Source: Paracoccaceae bacterium
Lineage (GTDB): Bacteria; Pseudomonadota; Alphaproteobacteria; Rhodobacterales; Rhodobacteraceae
Direction of reading: 5' to 3'
DNA: 40,837 bases
Assembly: GCA_014872815.1 (NCBI GenBank)
Contig: WKFK01000001.1
Location: forward strand, 1 to 40,837
The notes under the pieces were generated by a model that was not told the DNA's origin, did not search any database, and saw nothing but the letters and a program-made list of their open reading frames with translations. Shown here piece by piece: positions 1 to 7,583 of this stretch. Made by a program: the position numbers and the translations under genes. Within the stretch, counting starts at the first letter, position 1. Each line of letters begins with the position of its first letter.

Positions 1-43
1 ACTTCGTGACAATCTCTTCAGGCTTGTGTCGCTTGATTCCCAT
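1..43 (-). CDS. IS3-family transposase OrfA, first 14 codons (partial)
   Basis: The ATG is at 43 on the minus strand, preceded by GGAGG. Only MGIKRHKPEEIVTK is visible before the window ends. The basic start followed by a helix-turn-helix is usual for OrfA of IS3 elements. It differs from the copy at the right end by Ile for Asn at residue 3, so these are two distinct copies and not one region read twice. Confidence 0.75.
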   Translation of the reverse strand, partial: MGIKRHKPEEIVTK

Positions 44-99
44 ATCTGATCCTCCGTTTCCTAACTATACGGGCGGACCAATTCAGTGGGGGAGGATCA
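1..99 (-). mobile_element. IS3-family element, 5' terminal part (left flank)
   Basis: Read on the minus strand, this begins with the terminal repeat TGATCCTCCCCCACTGAA, followed by a GGAGG ribosome site and an ORF starting MGIKRHKPEEIVTK. That N-terminus is typical of IS3-family OrfA proteins. The same arrangement, with a few base differences, occurs in opposite orientation at 40739-40837. The element runs out of the window to the left, so its length and integrity are unknown. Confidence 0.85.
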
Positions 100-154
100 G
101 TCAGATTAGTCAGTTTTGGGCCGTCCGTAGGAGCTGTTAGAAAAGGCCGAGTGT

Positions 155-380
155 GAAATGTATTCAATGTCGGCTCCGCGGCGAGCTGCTTAGGGTGAGG
201 TCTTTTACTCGCTACATGAGGCGCAAATCCTGATTGAGCAACAGAGGTGACACTACAGCATCAAACGACCACATAGTGCCTTGGGCTACCGAGCACGGTC
301 CCGGGAAAACACCGTCCCAATGGTATGAGCGCCAATCATGCACTAACATTCATTCTGGACCACTTAGGTGGGGCTGATCA
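155..380 (+). mobile_element. Decayed 3' end of an IS3-family element (OrfB remnant plus right terminal repeat)
   Basis: Translated in pieces, this stretch resembles the C-terminus of an IS3-family OrfB integrase domain: ELL, then GEVFYSLHEAQILIEQ, then IKRPHSALGYR. The reading frame is broken by a missing base near 192-196 and by an in-frame TGA after EQQR. The segment ends at 357-380 in GGACCACTTAGGTGGGGCTGATCA, a recognisable inverted copy of the terminal repeat at 82-99 and 40739 onward. The 5' part of this copy is absent; the bases at 101-154 are too diverged to place. It is a dead relative of the flanking elements. Confidence 0.75.
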
Positions 381-558
381 GTTTCTTTGGCGGTCCCCAA
401 GGGGGGGGCTTCGCTGCCTCTTAGTCTTCCGCTTTTTGAGTGTGGCATGAGATAAGTGTTCCGAAATGTGGCGGGCGGGACCAGAGACTTCTTCTACTTC
501 TTCCGCGTTTGGCCCCTGGTAATTCGCGGCCTTCGAAGGCTCTAACTGTCGGCGTGTC
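381..558. other. Unassigned non-coding stretch downstream of nanA
   Basis: I see no credible gene here. It contains a run of eight G at 401-408 and a perfect 12-bp palindrome, GCCTTCGAAGGC, at 529-540, about 20 bp beyond the nanA stop codon. No T-run follows the palindrome in the nanA direction, so it is not a convincing terminator. The region is probably debris between the IS remnant and the nan locus. Confidence 0.4.
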
Positions 559-1455
559 TTAGGCGATCCACGCTTCTGTGGCAGAAGTTGATAGAAAAGT
601 GCTCACCATGGCCTCCGTATCTTTGTTTTGCTCTATGAGGGGAGCACGAGCGTATCCGGCGTCAACGCCTAAAGCTCTTAAGCTCGCCTTCACGCCCGGA
701 ATGACGCCAGTTTGAAGAAGGATTTCGACGAAGTTCTGGCTGATTTCCTGTAATTCTTGCGCGGTTTTTAAATCAGAGGCCTTCATGCTATGATGCAGGG
801 CTACGTAGAGTTTGCCGAAGACGTTATAGGTGGTTCCGATGCCACCATCGCAACCGAGAGCGGCAGCGCCGGCGTACATTTCGTCAAAACCAAAAAAATA
901 CAGCTTGTTCGGTCGACTTCTGCGCAACGTCGACAGTTTGAAAAAGTCTGTTGAAGTGAACTTGATACCTGCCACATTTGGTAAGTCCAGCAGCCTTTGC
1001 AAAAGATCTAATGGAAGGGGGCGGCCTGTGCGAATGGGTACTTCGTAGACGATCAAGGGCAGCGGCGTGGCTTTGGAGAGTTCCGAATAGTATTGAAAGA
1101 CCTCTTCGTCTGAAAACGGGTACGCATGAGGCGGCAGTGCGGACAGGGCGGTAAAGCCGAGCTTTTCTGCGGAGCGTGCGAGAGTGATGGAGTCGCGCGT
1201 TGTTGGTTGGCCGACATGCGCAATGACGTGGCATTGGCTTGCAGCAGGGATGCCCGCAATCACCTCTTGTTGTTCAAGTAGCTCATCTGTGGACATCAGT
1301 CCCGATTCGCCGCTGCTTCCGCCGATGTAAATTCCCTGCAGGCCTTGGCGTAGAACATAGTCAGTGATTGCGGTTTGCCGTTTTGCGCAAAAGGAACCGT
1401 CATCGGAAAATCCCGACAATAGGGCCGCGTACATGCCTTCTAATGAATGAGTCAT
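559..1455 (-). CDS. nanA: N-acetylneuraminate lyase (sialic acid aldolase)
   Basis: A class I aldolase that would split N-acetylneuraminate into N-acetylmannosamine and pyruvate in the cytoplasm, the first step of sialic acid catabolism. The protein has 298 residues, almost the E. coli length. The pyruvate-binding motif GGSSGES is at 45-51, the catalytic Tyr at 137 and the Schiff-base Lys at 165 (GIKFTS). These last two have the same numbers as in E. coli NanA. The C-terminal half (GFDEMYAG, GGIGTTYN) is NanA-like and not DapA-like. The ATG at 1455 was chosen because GCGAGGAC precedes it and the length then fits; an upstream TTG at 1536 would add 27 unaligned residues. It is divergent from nanR, with two palindromes between them. 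Identification is firm. Confidence 0.93.
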   Translation of the reverse strand: MTHSLEGMYAALLSGFSDDGSFCAKRQTAITDYVLRQGLQGIYIGGSSGESGLMSTDELLEQQEVIAGIPAASQCHVIAHVGQPTTRDSITLARSAEKLGFTALSALPPHAYPFSDEEVFQYYSELSKATPLPLIVYEVPIRTGRPLPLDLLQRLLDLPNVAGIKFTSTDFFKLSTLRRSRPNKLYFFGFDEMYAGAAALGCDGGIGTTYNVFGKLYVALHHSMKASDLKTAQELQEISQNFVEILLQTGVIPGVKASLRALGVDAGYARAPLIEQNKDTEAMVSTFLSTSATEAWIA

Positions 1456-1492
1456 TGGTGTCCTCGCCGTGTTTCGGGTGCTGTTTGGTGTT

Positions 1493-1505
1493 TTGGATAC
1501 TCCAA
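1493..1505. promoter_or_regulatory. Candidate NanR operator 1 (TTGGATACTCCAA)
   Basis: A 13-bp palindrome, TTGGA-TAC-TCCAA, lies 38 bp upstream of the nanA start in the nanA-nanR intergenic region. A second TTGG-N5-CCAA site lies 53 bp away, about five helical turns. GntR/FadR-type regulators bind short palindromes of this kind. Binding by NanR is inferred from position and symmetry. Confidence 0.5.
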
Positions 1506-1544
1506 GAGTGTTGATTGGTAAAGTATGGTTTGACAAAAATACGA

Positions 1545-1559
1545 TTTGGAAATACCAAA
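1545..1559. promoter_or_regulatory. Candidate NanR operator 2 (TTTGGAAATACCAAA)
   Basis: An inverted repeat, TTTGG-N5-CCAAA, whose core TTGGAAATACCAA matches the spacing of the site at 1493-1505. It lies 75 bp upstream of the nanR start and could control the rightward nan operon. The role is inferred. Confidence 0.5.
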
Positions 1560-1633
1560 ATGTCTGAATGGTAGTTTGCGGTCAGCGATCTCGTTGGCGG
1601 AGTGTTTGACTGTTCCGGGCTATGGAGGGGCGG

Positions 1634-2383
1634 ATGTCACTGGATAAAGATATGCCACAAGATGCGCCAAAGCGTGTGGCGGATCGGATTGCTGAGGCGA
1701 TCATTGCGCAAATCAAGGATGGCACACTTGCGGTTGGCGATGCTGTGCCGACAGAGCGCGAGCTTTGTGACCGGTTTTCCACCTCGCGCCCGACCGTGCG
1801 GGAGGCGCTTTCAAGTCTGCACATGCGTGGGTTCCTTTCGACGGGCACAGGCAAGCGGCCACGTGTCACAAATCCGTCCCTGGAGGATGTCTTCACGCTC
1901 GCCGGAGATCACATCCGCGAAATTTTGGGCAATGCCGAAAGCGGGGCGCATTTGGAACAGATGCGTCAATTCATTGAGGCGGGTGCGGTGCGCGTTGCAG
2001 CGGAAAATGCCTCAAACATTCAGGTCGCAAAAATGCAGGCTGCCCTAGAAAAAAATATGGAATCCGTTGGAACAGACGCCTTTCCGGAAACGGATATCGC
2101 TTTCCATCGCTCCATTGTGGCGGTTGTGGGTAATCCTATCATACTGAAATTACACGACATGTTTGTAAGCACCATGCTGGCAAAGCGTCCCAAATCACCA
2201 AGCCCGCGCCGTTTGGATGCCGTGGTCTATGAGGAGCACCGCGCCATTTACGAAGCGGTTTTGAATGGGGATGTGATTGCCGCAACCAAGCATATGGATA
2301 GCCATTTGGAGCGGTCTTATCGCGCCCGTTTGGCCGCGCCAAAGTCGCTTTTGAAGGACGCGAAATCAGTCGGGGAGACCTGA
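1634..2383 (+). CDS. nanR: GntR-family (FadR subfamily) regulator, probable sialic acid repressor
   Basis: A 249-residue transcription factor. The N-terminal winged helix-turn-helix covers roughly residues 10-75 (VPTERELCDRFSTSRPTVRE), and the C-terminal helical FCD ligand domain carries the usual Asp/His pattern (DIAFHRS near 155, then a late HMDSHL). FadR-type GntR proteins commonly repress sugar acid catabolic operons and let go when ligand binds. The gene opens the rightward operon and faces nanA across two TTGG-N5-CCAA palindromes, so control of both sides, including itself, is likely. The ATG at 1634 was chosen because GGAGGGG lies just upstream; an ATG at 1622 would place that sequence inside the gene. 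Sialic acid or ManNAc-6-P as the signal is inferred from context. Confidence 0.82.
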   Translation: MSLDKDMPQDAPKRVADRIAEAIIAQIKDGTLAVGDAVPTERELCDRFSTSRPTVREALSSLHMRGFLSTGTGKRPRVTNPSLEDVFTLAGDHIREILGNAESGAHLEQMRQFIEAGAVRVAAENASNIQVAKMQAALEKNMESVGTDAFPETDIAFHRSIVAVVGNPIILKLHDMFVSTMLAKRPKSPSPRRLDAVVYEEHRAIYEAVLNGDVIAATKHMDSHLERSYRARLAAPKSLLKDAKSVGET

Positions 2384-2389
2384 CAAAAA

Positions 2390-2404
2390 GCGGGGCAAAC
2401 CCGC
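2390..2404 (+). other. Small GC hairpin between nanR and siaP
   Basis: GCGGG and CCCGC form a 5-bp stem with a 5-nt loop, just after the nanR stop and before the strong AAGGAGGA ribosome site of siaP. It could mark an RNA processing point or weak attenuation. No T-run follows. Low confidence. Confidence 0.25.
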
Positions 2405-2429
2405 AAATTATCAGCAAGGAGGATATGAG

Positions 2430-3389
2430 ATGCTGAAGAAAATTATTGCCGGGAGTGTTGTCTCGCTACTGATGTCGGGGGTGGCCTTTGCCGAAAGAAC
2501 CCTGACTTTCGGGATGCAGGACAACGAAGTGTCTAACGTGTATCAGGGCGCGCTTGCATTCAAAGAAGAGCTCGAAAAAGCCTCAGGTGGCGAAATGACA
2601 GTGAACCTGTTCCCGTCATCTTCCCTGGGTGATTTTAAGGCCATGGTAGCGCAAGTTCAGGCTGGCGAATTGGATATGGTGATGACCGGCTATCCGGACA
2701 TGTCCTACATCATTCCGGATCTGAAACTGGTCGGCGCACCCTATGTCGTTGACAACTTTGAGCATCTGCAAGAAATTGTGGCCGGTCCTTGGGGGCAGGA
2801 AATGGCGACAAAGATGAACGACGCCAACATTCATCTGTTGGATGTTTGGTACTATGGTACCCGCCAGACCACATCTAACCGCGCGATCAACTCCCTTGAT
2901 GATATGGCCGGTCTGCGGTTGCGCACGCCAAACGTACCGTTCCTGATTGCCTACGCTGAAAACACCGGTGCGACTCCTGCGCCCGTAGCTTTCGCAGAAG
3001 TTTATCTGGCGTTGCAAACCAATCAGGTTGATGCGGAAGAGAACCCATTGCCGACAATTGATGCGATGAAGTTCTACGAAGTGCAGAGCCACATTGCCAT
3101 GACCAACCACTTTATCGCATCCGCTGCGATCCAGATGGGAACCTCGACATGGAACAGCCTGTCTGACGAGGAAAAAGGGTGGGTTCAAGCGGCTGTTGCC
3201 AAAGGTGGCGATGTATCTGACAGCATGACCTTTGAGGCTGAAGCCAACTTGGTCGATACCTTCAAAGAGCGCGGTTTGACCATTACCGAGCCAGACACAG
3301 CTCCGTTCCGCGCAGCCATGAAGCCATACTATGACGAGTTGGAAGCTGAATTTGGCGCCGGCGCCATCGCGAAGGTACGCGGCGAGTAA
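2430..3389 (+). CDS. siaP: Sialic acid TRAP transporter, periplasmic binding protein
   Basis: The DctP-family solute receptor of a tripartite ATP-independent (TRAP) transporter; it would capture N-acetylneuraminate in the periplasm. The 319-residue precursor has a clear signal peptide with likely cleavage after AFA at 19-21. WYYGTRQTTSNRAI and GLRLRTPN contain the two arginines that in Haemophilus SiaP hold the carboxylate, and the later AEENPLPT motif corresponds to the SiaP substrate-side asparagine region. The start is fixed by AAGGAGGA ahead of the ATG. It is followed by a stem-loop at 3397-3429 and the two permease genes. Similarity to SiaP and its place in a nan operon make sialic acid the likely ligand; related sugar acids cannot be excluded from sequence alone. 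Confidence 0.9.
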   Translation: MLKKIIAGSVVSLLMSGVAFAERTLTFGMQDNEVSNVYQGALAFKEELEKASGGEMTVNLFPSSSLGDFKAMVAQVQAGELDMVMTGYPDMSYIIPDLKLVGAPYVVDNFEHLQEIVAGPWGQEMATKMNDANIHLLDVWYYGTRQTTSNRAINSLDDMAGLRLRTPNVPFLIAYAENTGATPAPVAFAEVYLALQTNQVDAEENPLPTIDAMKFYEVQSHIAMTNHFIASAAIQMGTSTWNSLSDEEKGWVQAAVAKGGDVSDSMTFEAEANLVDTFKERGLTITEPDTAPFRAAMKPYYDELEAEFGAGAIAKVRGE

Positions 3390-3396
3390 GCACTGT

Positions 3397-3429
3397 TTTT
3401 CGGGGGAGACATACGGTTTTCCCCGAAAA
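3397..3429 (+). promoter_or_regulatory. Intercistronic stem-loop between siaP and siaQ
   Basis: TTTTCGGGG (3397-3405) and CCCCGAAAA (3421-3429) form a perfect 9-bp stem around a 15-nt loop, 8 nt after the siaP stop. In transporter operons such hairpins often protect the 3' end of the binding-protein message, giving more receptor than permease. That role is inferred here. It could also act as a partial terminator. Confidence 0.55.
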
Positions 3430-3451
3430 CACTTCAGATGGGGCTGAGGGA

Positions 3452-3928
3452 ATGAAGCGAAACTACGGGTTTGAGGCCTCCGTCGCCTCGGTTTTTTTCA
3501 TTGTTCTGTTTTTTGTCATGGTTCTGCAAATTGTGGGGCGCACCAATTTGGTTGTCGGGCCCATCTGGACCGAAGAGCTCGCGCGGTGGCTTTGGGTTTG
3601 GATGGCCCTGATCGGCATTGGAACCGTCGAGCGGGATGATGCGCACCTGCGTATGGGGTTTCTGATGGAGAGCTTGCCAAGAGCGCTACAGAAGACTTGG
3701 GCCATACTTGTTGATTGCGTCTACATCGCACTCGCGAGCCATCTGGTCTGGATCGCTTACAAGACGATCCTACGCACCTGGAACAATGAAACGGTGACAC
3801 TTCCCACGACGGACGCAGTGCTCTACGCGTCTGCGTTCGTGGCATTGATCCTCATCGTGCACCGGATCTTCTGGCGCCTTCTCAAAAACATCACTTCATT
3901 CCCATCTGACCAGAAAGAGAAGGCCTGA
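3452..3928 (+). CDS. siaQ: Sialic acid TRAP transporter, small permease subunit (DctQ family)
   Basis: A 158-residue inner membrane protein with about four hydrophobic segments, as expected of DctQ-family subunits. The first follows the short N-terminal basic stretch (FFIVLFFVMVLQIVGR), and a conserved-looking WTEELARWLWVW stretch follows near residues 40-50. The small subunit pairs with SiaM and helps dock the binding protein. In Haemophilus the two permease parts are fused; here they are separate, with siaM starting 2 bp after this stop. GAGGGA precedes the ATG at close range. Function follows from family and context. Confidence 0.88.
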   Translation: MKRNYGFEASVASVFFIVLFFVMVLQIVGRTNLVVGPIWTEELARWLWVWMALIGIGTVERDDAHLRMGFLMESLPRALQKTWAILVDCVYIALASHLVWIAYKTILRTWNNETVTLPTTDAVLYASAFVALILIVHRIFWRLLKNITSFPSDQKEKA

Positions 3929-3930
3929 AC

Positions 3931-5205
3931 ATGGTACTGCTATGTGTCGTTGTGGGCTGGCTCCTGCTGGTTCTTTTGAATGTGCCAATCGGAATTGGCA
4001 TGATTTTTGTGTCGATGGGCTACTTCTACTACTCCGGTCTTGGATTGACCTTTGCCACGCAGCGTATGGTTGATGGGCTGAACAGTTTCCCAATGCTGGC
4101 TGTGCCACTGTTTATCCTTGCGGCTGCAATCCTCAATTCCGCGGGTATCACGCATCATCTGTTTGGGTTTGCACGCGCGCTTGTCGGGCATGTCACGGGC
4201 GGTCTTGGACACGTGAATGTTCTTGCGTCTTTGTTTTTCTCCGGGATGTCCGGCTCCGCGATCGCGGATGCTGGCGGGCTTGGCAAAATGGAAATCGAAG
4301 CCATGCGCAAAGCCGGGTATGACGATGAGTTTTCCGGTTCCGTCACCGCTGCCTCGTCGATGATCGGACCCTTGGTGCCGCCCTCCATTACCATGGTGCT
4401 CTATGGCGTGATTTCCAACACCTCCATCGGGCAGCTGTTTCTGGGCGGTATTGTGCCGGGTGTCATGTGTGCGGGGGCGTTGATGTGCATGGTGTATTTC
4501 ATCGCGCGAAAACGCGAATATCCCACCGACCCGCTCAAGCCGGCCGGTGAGATCGCCGGTATGTTTATCAAGTCTCTCCCCGCCTTGTTGACCCCGGTCG
4601 TGATTGTTGGTGGGATTTTCTCTGGTTACTTCTCCCCAACAGAAGCGGCCGCGATAACCGTGTTATACGCCATCCTCATTGACCTTCTGTTTTACCGCGA
4701 GCTCACGTTCCGCCGGTTGTGGGACGCCATCTATGACACCGTGGTGACCTCTTCCGCCATCGCAACCATCATAGCCGGTGTAGGCTTGCTGGGATGGGTT
4801 TTGGCCCGCGAGCAAGCGCCACAGCAAATCGCTAGCTTCTTTTTGACCATCGCAGACAACAAGTTCACTTTCTTGCTGGCTGTGAACATCCTAGTCTTTG
4901 TGTTGGGCGCCTTTATCGAGTCCTTGGTGATCTTGCTGGTTGTTGTGCCCATCCTTGTGCCGGTTGCCCTGGGATTTGGGGTTGATCCCGTGCACTTTGG
5001 CATCATCGTCGTGCTTAACCTGATGATTTCAATTTTAACACCGCCCATGGGCATGGCCCTCTTTGTGGTGGCTCAGGTTGGCAATATTCCCTACCAGCGG
5101 CTTGCAAAAGCCATTCTACCTTGGTTGCTGCCGCCGCTGATCGTGCTGATTTTGGTCTGTACTTTCCCAATATTGGCGACTGGCCTGCCCAGTCTGATGA
5201 GGTAA
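3931..5205 (+). CDS. siaM: Sialic acid TRAP transporter, large permease subunit (DctM family)
   Basis: A 424-residue polytopic membrane protein with about a dozen hydrophobic segments, the usual DctM size. It forms the sodium-coupled transport channel with SiaQ. Family signatures include GLGHVNVLASLFFSGMSGSA with the following DAGGLGKMEIEAM, and MIGPLVPPSITMVLYG. The C-terminal ILTPPMGMALFV corresponds to the second of the paired inverted repeats that carry the cation and substrate sites in this family. It begins 2 bp after siaQ, and nanE begins 2 bp after its stop, so transport and catabolism are translated from one message. Confidence 0.92.
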   Translation: MVLLCVVVGWLLLVLLNVPIGIGMIFVSMGYFYYSGLGLTFATQRMVDGLNSFPMLAVPLFILAAAILNSAGITHHLFGFARALVGHVTGGLGHVNVLASLFFSGMSGSAIADAGGLGKMEIEAMRKAGYDDEFSGSVTAASSMIGPLVPPSITMVLYGVISNTSIGQLFLGGIVPGVMCAGALMCMVYFIARKREYPTDPLKPAGEIAGMFIKSLPALLTPVVIVGGIFSGYFSPTEAAAITVLYAILIDLLFYRELTFRRLWDAIYDTVVTSSAIATIIAGVGLLGWVLAREQAPQQIASFFLTIADNKFTFLLAVNILVFVLGAFIESLVILLVVVPILVPVALGFGVDPVHFGIIVVLNLMISILTPPMGMALFVVAQVGNIPYQRLAKAILPWLLPPLIVLILVCTFPILATGLPSLMR

Positions 5206-5207
5206 AG

Positions 5208-5906
5208 ATGGACATTCTCAACCAGCTTCAAGGAGGTTTGGTCGTCTCCTGCCAGCCCGTGGACAACGGTCCGATGGATCGACCGGATATCATCCTGGCA
5301 ATGGCCCAAGCAGCCGTCGCCGGTGGCGCCGTCGGGGTTCGGGTCGAAGGGGCGCAAAACGTGGCTGCGGTCCGGGCAGGACTTACGCAGCCCATTATTG
5401 GCATCGTAAAACGCGACTTAGCCGACAGTCCTGTGCGGATCACACCGCTGTTGCAGGACGTGAAAGATCTCGCCGCAGCAGGTGCAGACGTGATTGCCTA
5501 TGATGCGACCAACCGTGTGCGTCCCCATAAACCGGCAGAAATTCTACAAGAAATTTTGGCGCTAAACTGCCTGGCAATGGCGGACTGCGCCACTGTCACT
5601 GACGCGATGGAGGCTGCTCGAGGCGGAGCCCAGATTTTAGGGTCAACGCTATCGGGGTACACAACAGAGACGGAGACCGCTGTCACCGATCCGGATCTGC
5701 ACTTGGTTGCGGAATTGCATGAGCTGAACCGTTTTGTGATGGCGGAAGGTCGATACGACACACCGACCTTGGCGCGTCGGGCGCTGGAGGCTGGGGCCGA
5801 TTGTGTGACTGTGGGAACTGTTTTGACGCGTCTGGAGGTCAATACCGCCAAGTTTCAGGACGCTTTGCAGATACGAGTAGAGAATGGTGACACACAGTTT
5901 GGCTGA
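5208..5906 (+). CDS. nanE: N-acetylmannosamine-6-phosphate 2-epimerase
   Basis: A TIM-barrel epimerase converting ManNAc-6-P to GlcNAc-6-P. The 232-residue length is typical. Visible landmarks are VSCQPVDNGPMD at 13-24, GVRVEGAQN at 43-51, the catalytic Lys68 in GIVKRDL, and VIAYDATNRVRP. The catalytic acid is probably in MAEGRYDTP, and the phosphate loop is DCVTVGTVLTRLE near the C-terminus. The ATG at 5208, with GAGGT just upstream, is preferred over longer frames that run into siaM. Its end overlaps nanK by 23 bp, which suggests coupled translation. In the pathway it acts after NanK. Confidence 0.92.
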   Translation: MDILNQLQGGLVVSCQPVDNGPMDRPDIILAMAQAAVAGGAVGVRVEGAQNVAAVRAGLTQPIIGIVKRDLADSPVRITPLLQDVKDLAAAGADVIAYDATNRVRPHKPAEILQEILALNCLAMADCATVTDAMEAARGGAQILGSTLSGYTTETETAVTDPDLHLVAELHELNRFVMAEGRYDTPTLARRALEAGADCVTVGTVLTRLEVNTAKFQDALQIRVENGDTQFG

Positions 5907-6798
5907 GTTGGATGGATATGCCGTGGACCTCGGCGGCACAAAGCTGGCCGCTGTGTCGTTCGAACGGGGGGAGATCCAGAACATCCTTGTCCGCCCAACG
6001 CGAAGCGCAGACGGACCCGCAACGTTGGTGCGCGACCTTGCTCAGATATCCAAAGACATCGGTTATAAGCCAGGCGCATCAATTGGGGTTGCGGTAGCCG
6101 GAAAGCTTGATGCGCAGGGGCTTTGGTCGTCGGTGAACCATGCCATTTTGAAAAACTTGAGCAAGCTACCGCTGTCTGAATGCTTGTCTGAGGTGCTTGG
6201 GGCCGGAGTTGTTGCCCTCAATGACACGCAGGCGGCTGCGATTGGAGAATATCGGTTTGGCGCCGGGAAGGGTGCCTCCTCTTTGGCTTACTTGACTGTT
6301 TCCACGGGGGTTTCGGCTGGGTTCGTGCTGAATGGCCATGCGCTTCGTTCGGCAAACGGCATGTTGGGTCACGTCGGGGCTATGACCAGTACGAAAGGGA
6401 GCGGTTCGTGCGGATGCGGCCGGGTGGGCACCTATGAAAGCATCGCGTCTGGAAGGGCGATGGAGGCCATCGCACGAAGCTTGGGGCACGGCGAGCTCGA
6501 CTGTCACCAAATCTTTGCAGCCCGTTCCGCAGGAGAGGTCTGGGCGCAGCAAATCGTAGAGGACGCCTGCGCATCCATTGCGGAGTTATGTGCAAATTTG
6601 ACGGCGATTTTGGGGGTTGAACGGGTTGTGCTTGGCGGCGGTGTCGGATTGGCCGATGGATTTTTGGACACTGTAAAACGCCATTTGTCCGCAGAGCCCG
6701 CGCAGTTTCAGCCAGAAATCGTGTCGCCGCTGTTGGGCAAACACAGTGCAATGTATGGGGTTCTTTCCAGCGCCATGGCAAATGGAGCCGCGTCGTGA
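5884..6798 (+). CDS. nanK: N-acetylmannosamine kinase (ROK family)
   Basis: Phosphorylates ManNAc to ManNAc-6-P with ATP. The 304-residue protein has the ROK nucleotide motif VDLGGTKL at 14-21, a catalytic-region ALNDTQAAAIGEYRFGAGKG, and the ROK zinc region GHVGAM followed by CGCGRVGTYES. In E. coli NanK the zinc ligands are one His and three Cys; here Cys176 and Cys178 remain but the position of the third Cys is Thr183, so zinc binding may be altered. The ATG at 5884 lies inside the end of nanE, and the stop overlaps the nagB GTG. A TTG a few codons later is a possible alternative start. Context between nanE and nagB makes the substrate assignment strong. Confidence 0.88.
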   Translation: MVTHSLAELDGYAVDLGGTKLAAVSFERGEIQNILVRPTRSADGPATLVRDLAQISKDIGYKPGASIGVAVAGKLDAQGLWSSVNHAILKNLSKLPLSECLSEVLGAGVVALNDTQAAAIGEYRFGAGKGASSLAYLTVSTGVSAGFVLNGHALRSANGMLGHVGAMTSTKGSGSCGCGRVGTYESIASGRAMEAIARSLGHGELDCHQIFAARSAGEVWAQQIVEDACASIAELCANLTAILGVERVVLGGGVGLADGFLDTVKRHLSAEPAQFQPEIVSPLLGKHSAMYGVLSSAMANGAAS

Positions 6799-7583
6799 AA
6801 GTGCTCATCTACAGAACCGCGCAGGAGGCGAAAACGCAAGCAGCGCACCGGATTTTGTCTGCTGTGCATCGCGAGCCAGAGGTTGTTTTGGGGCTCGCAA
6901 CTGGTGGCACCATGGAGGGTGTCTACGCAGCACTTGTTGCGGGATCTCGTCAGCACGACACAAGTTGGGCTAAGGTCACAACCTTTAATCTGGACGAATA
7001 CTGGGGGATTTCGCCCGATGACCCAGCATCCTACCGGCGATACATGAACCACCATCTTTTTTACCACATCGATATTGACCTGTCGCAAACCCATGTGCCG
7101 TTGGCTGATGGCGCAGACCCGCAGAAAGCTGCACAAGCTTATGACGCCGTTATTCGGGAGGTTGGCGGGATTGACTTACAACTCCTCGGTATAGGGGTGA
7201 ACGGCCATATCGGGTTTAACGAGCCAACCTCAAGCCTGTCTTCGCGAACCCGCTTAAAAACTCTGACGCAATCCACGCGAGAGGCCAACCGGCGTTTCTT
7301 TCGCACCATTGATGAGGTGCCTAAATACGCGTTGACCGTTGGGATTGGCACAATTCTTGAAGCGTCCGAATGTCTTTTGGTTGCGACTGGAGACAACAAG
7401 GCGGCGGCTGTTTGGTCGATGATCGAGGGGGCAGTGTCCGCCGCGTGTCCGGCGAGCGCCTTGCAAATGCACGCGCAGGTGACCGTGATGCTGGACGCGG
7501 CGGCCGCAAAGGATCTTAAGCTGCGCAGCTACTATCAATTGGTGCACCCGGACGGTCAAGAAAGCGCTCTTAACGATGTCTAG
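6795..7583 (+). CDS. nagB: Glucosamine-6-phosphate deaminase
   Basis: Converts GlcN-6-P to fructose-6-P and ammonia, delivering sialic acid carbon to glycolysis. The 262-residue length fits the family. Motifs are LGLATGGT at 32-39 (phosphate loop), NLDEYWG with the catalytic Asp67, YMNHHLF, and GIGVNGHIGFNEP, which carries the His/Glu pair. Asn in place of Asp in the GVNGH segment is common in the shorter bacterial enzymes. It starts with GTG, overlapping the nanK stop by 4 bp (GTGA), and overlaps nagA by 8 bp. The C-terminal allosteric tail of E. coli NagB is not obvious. Confidence 0.93.
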   Translation: MKVLIYRTAQEAKTQAAHRILSAVHREPEVVLGLATGGTMEGVYAALVAGSRQHDTSWAKVTTFNLDEYWGISPDDPASYRRYMNHHLFYHIDIDLSQTHVPLADGADPQKAAQAYDAVIREVGGIDLQLLGIGVNGHIGFNEPTSSLSSRTRLKTLTQSTREANRRFFRTIDEVPKYALTVGIGTILEASECLLVATGDNKAAAVWSMIEGAVSAACPASALQMHAQVTVMLDAAAAKDLKLRSYYQLVHPDGQESALNDV

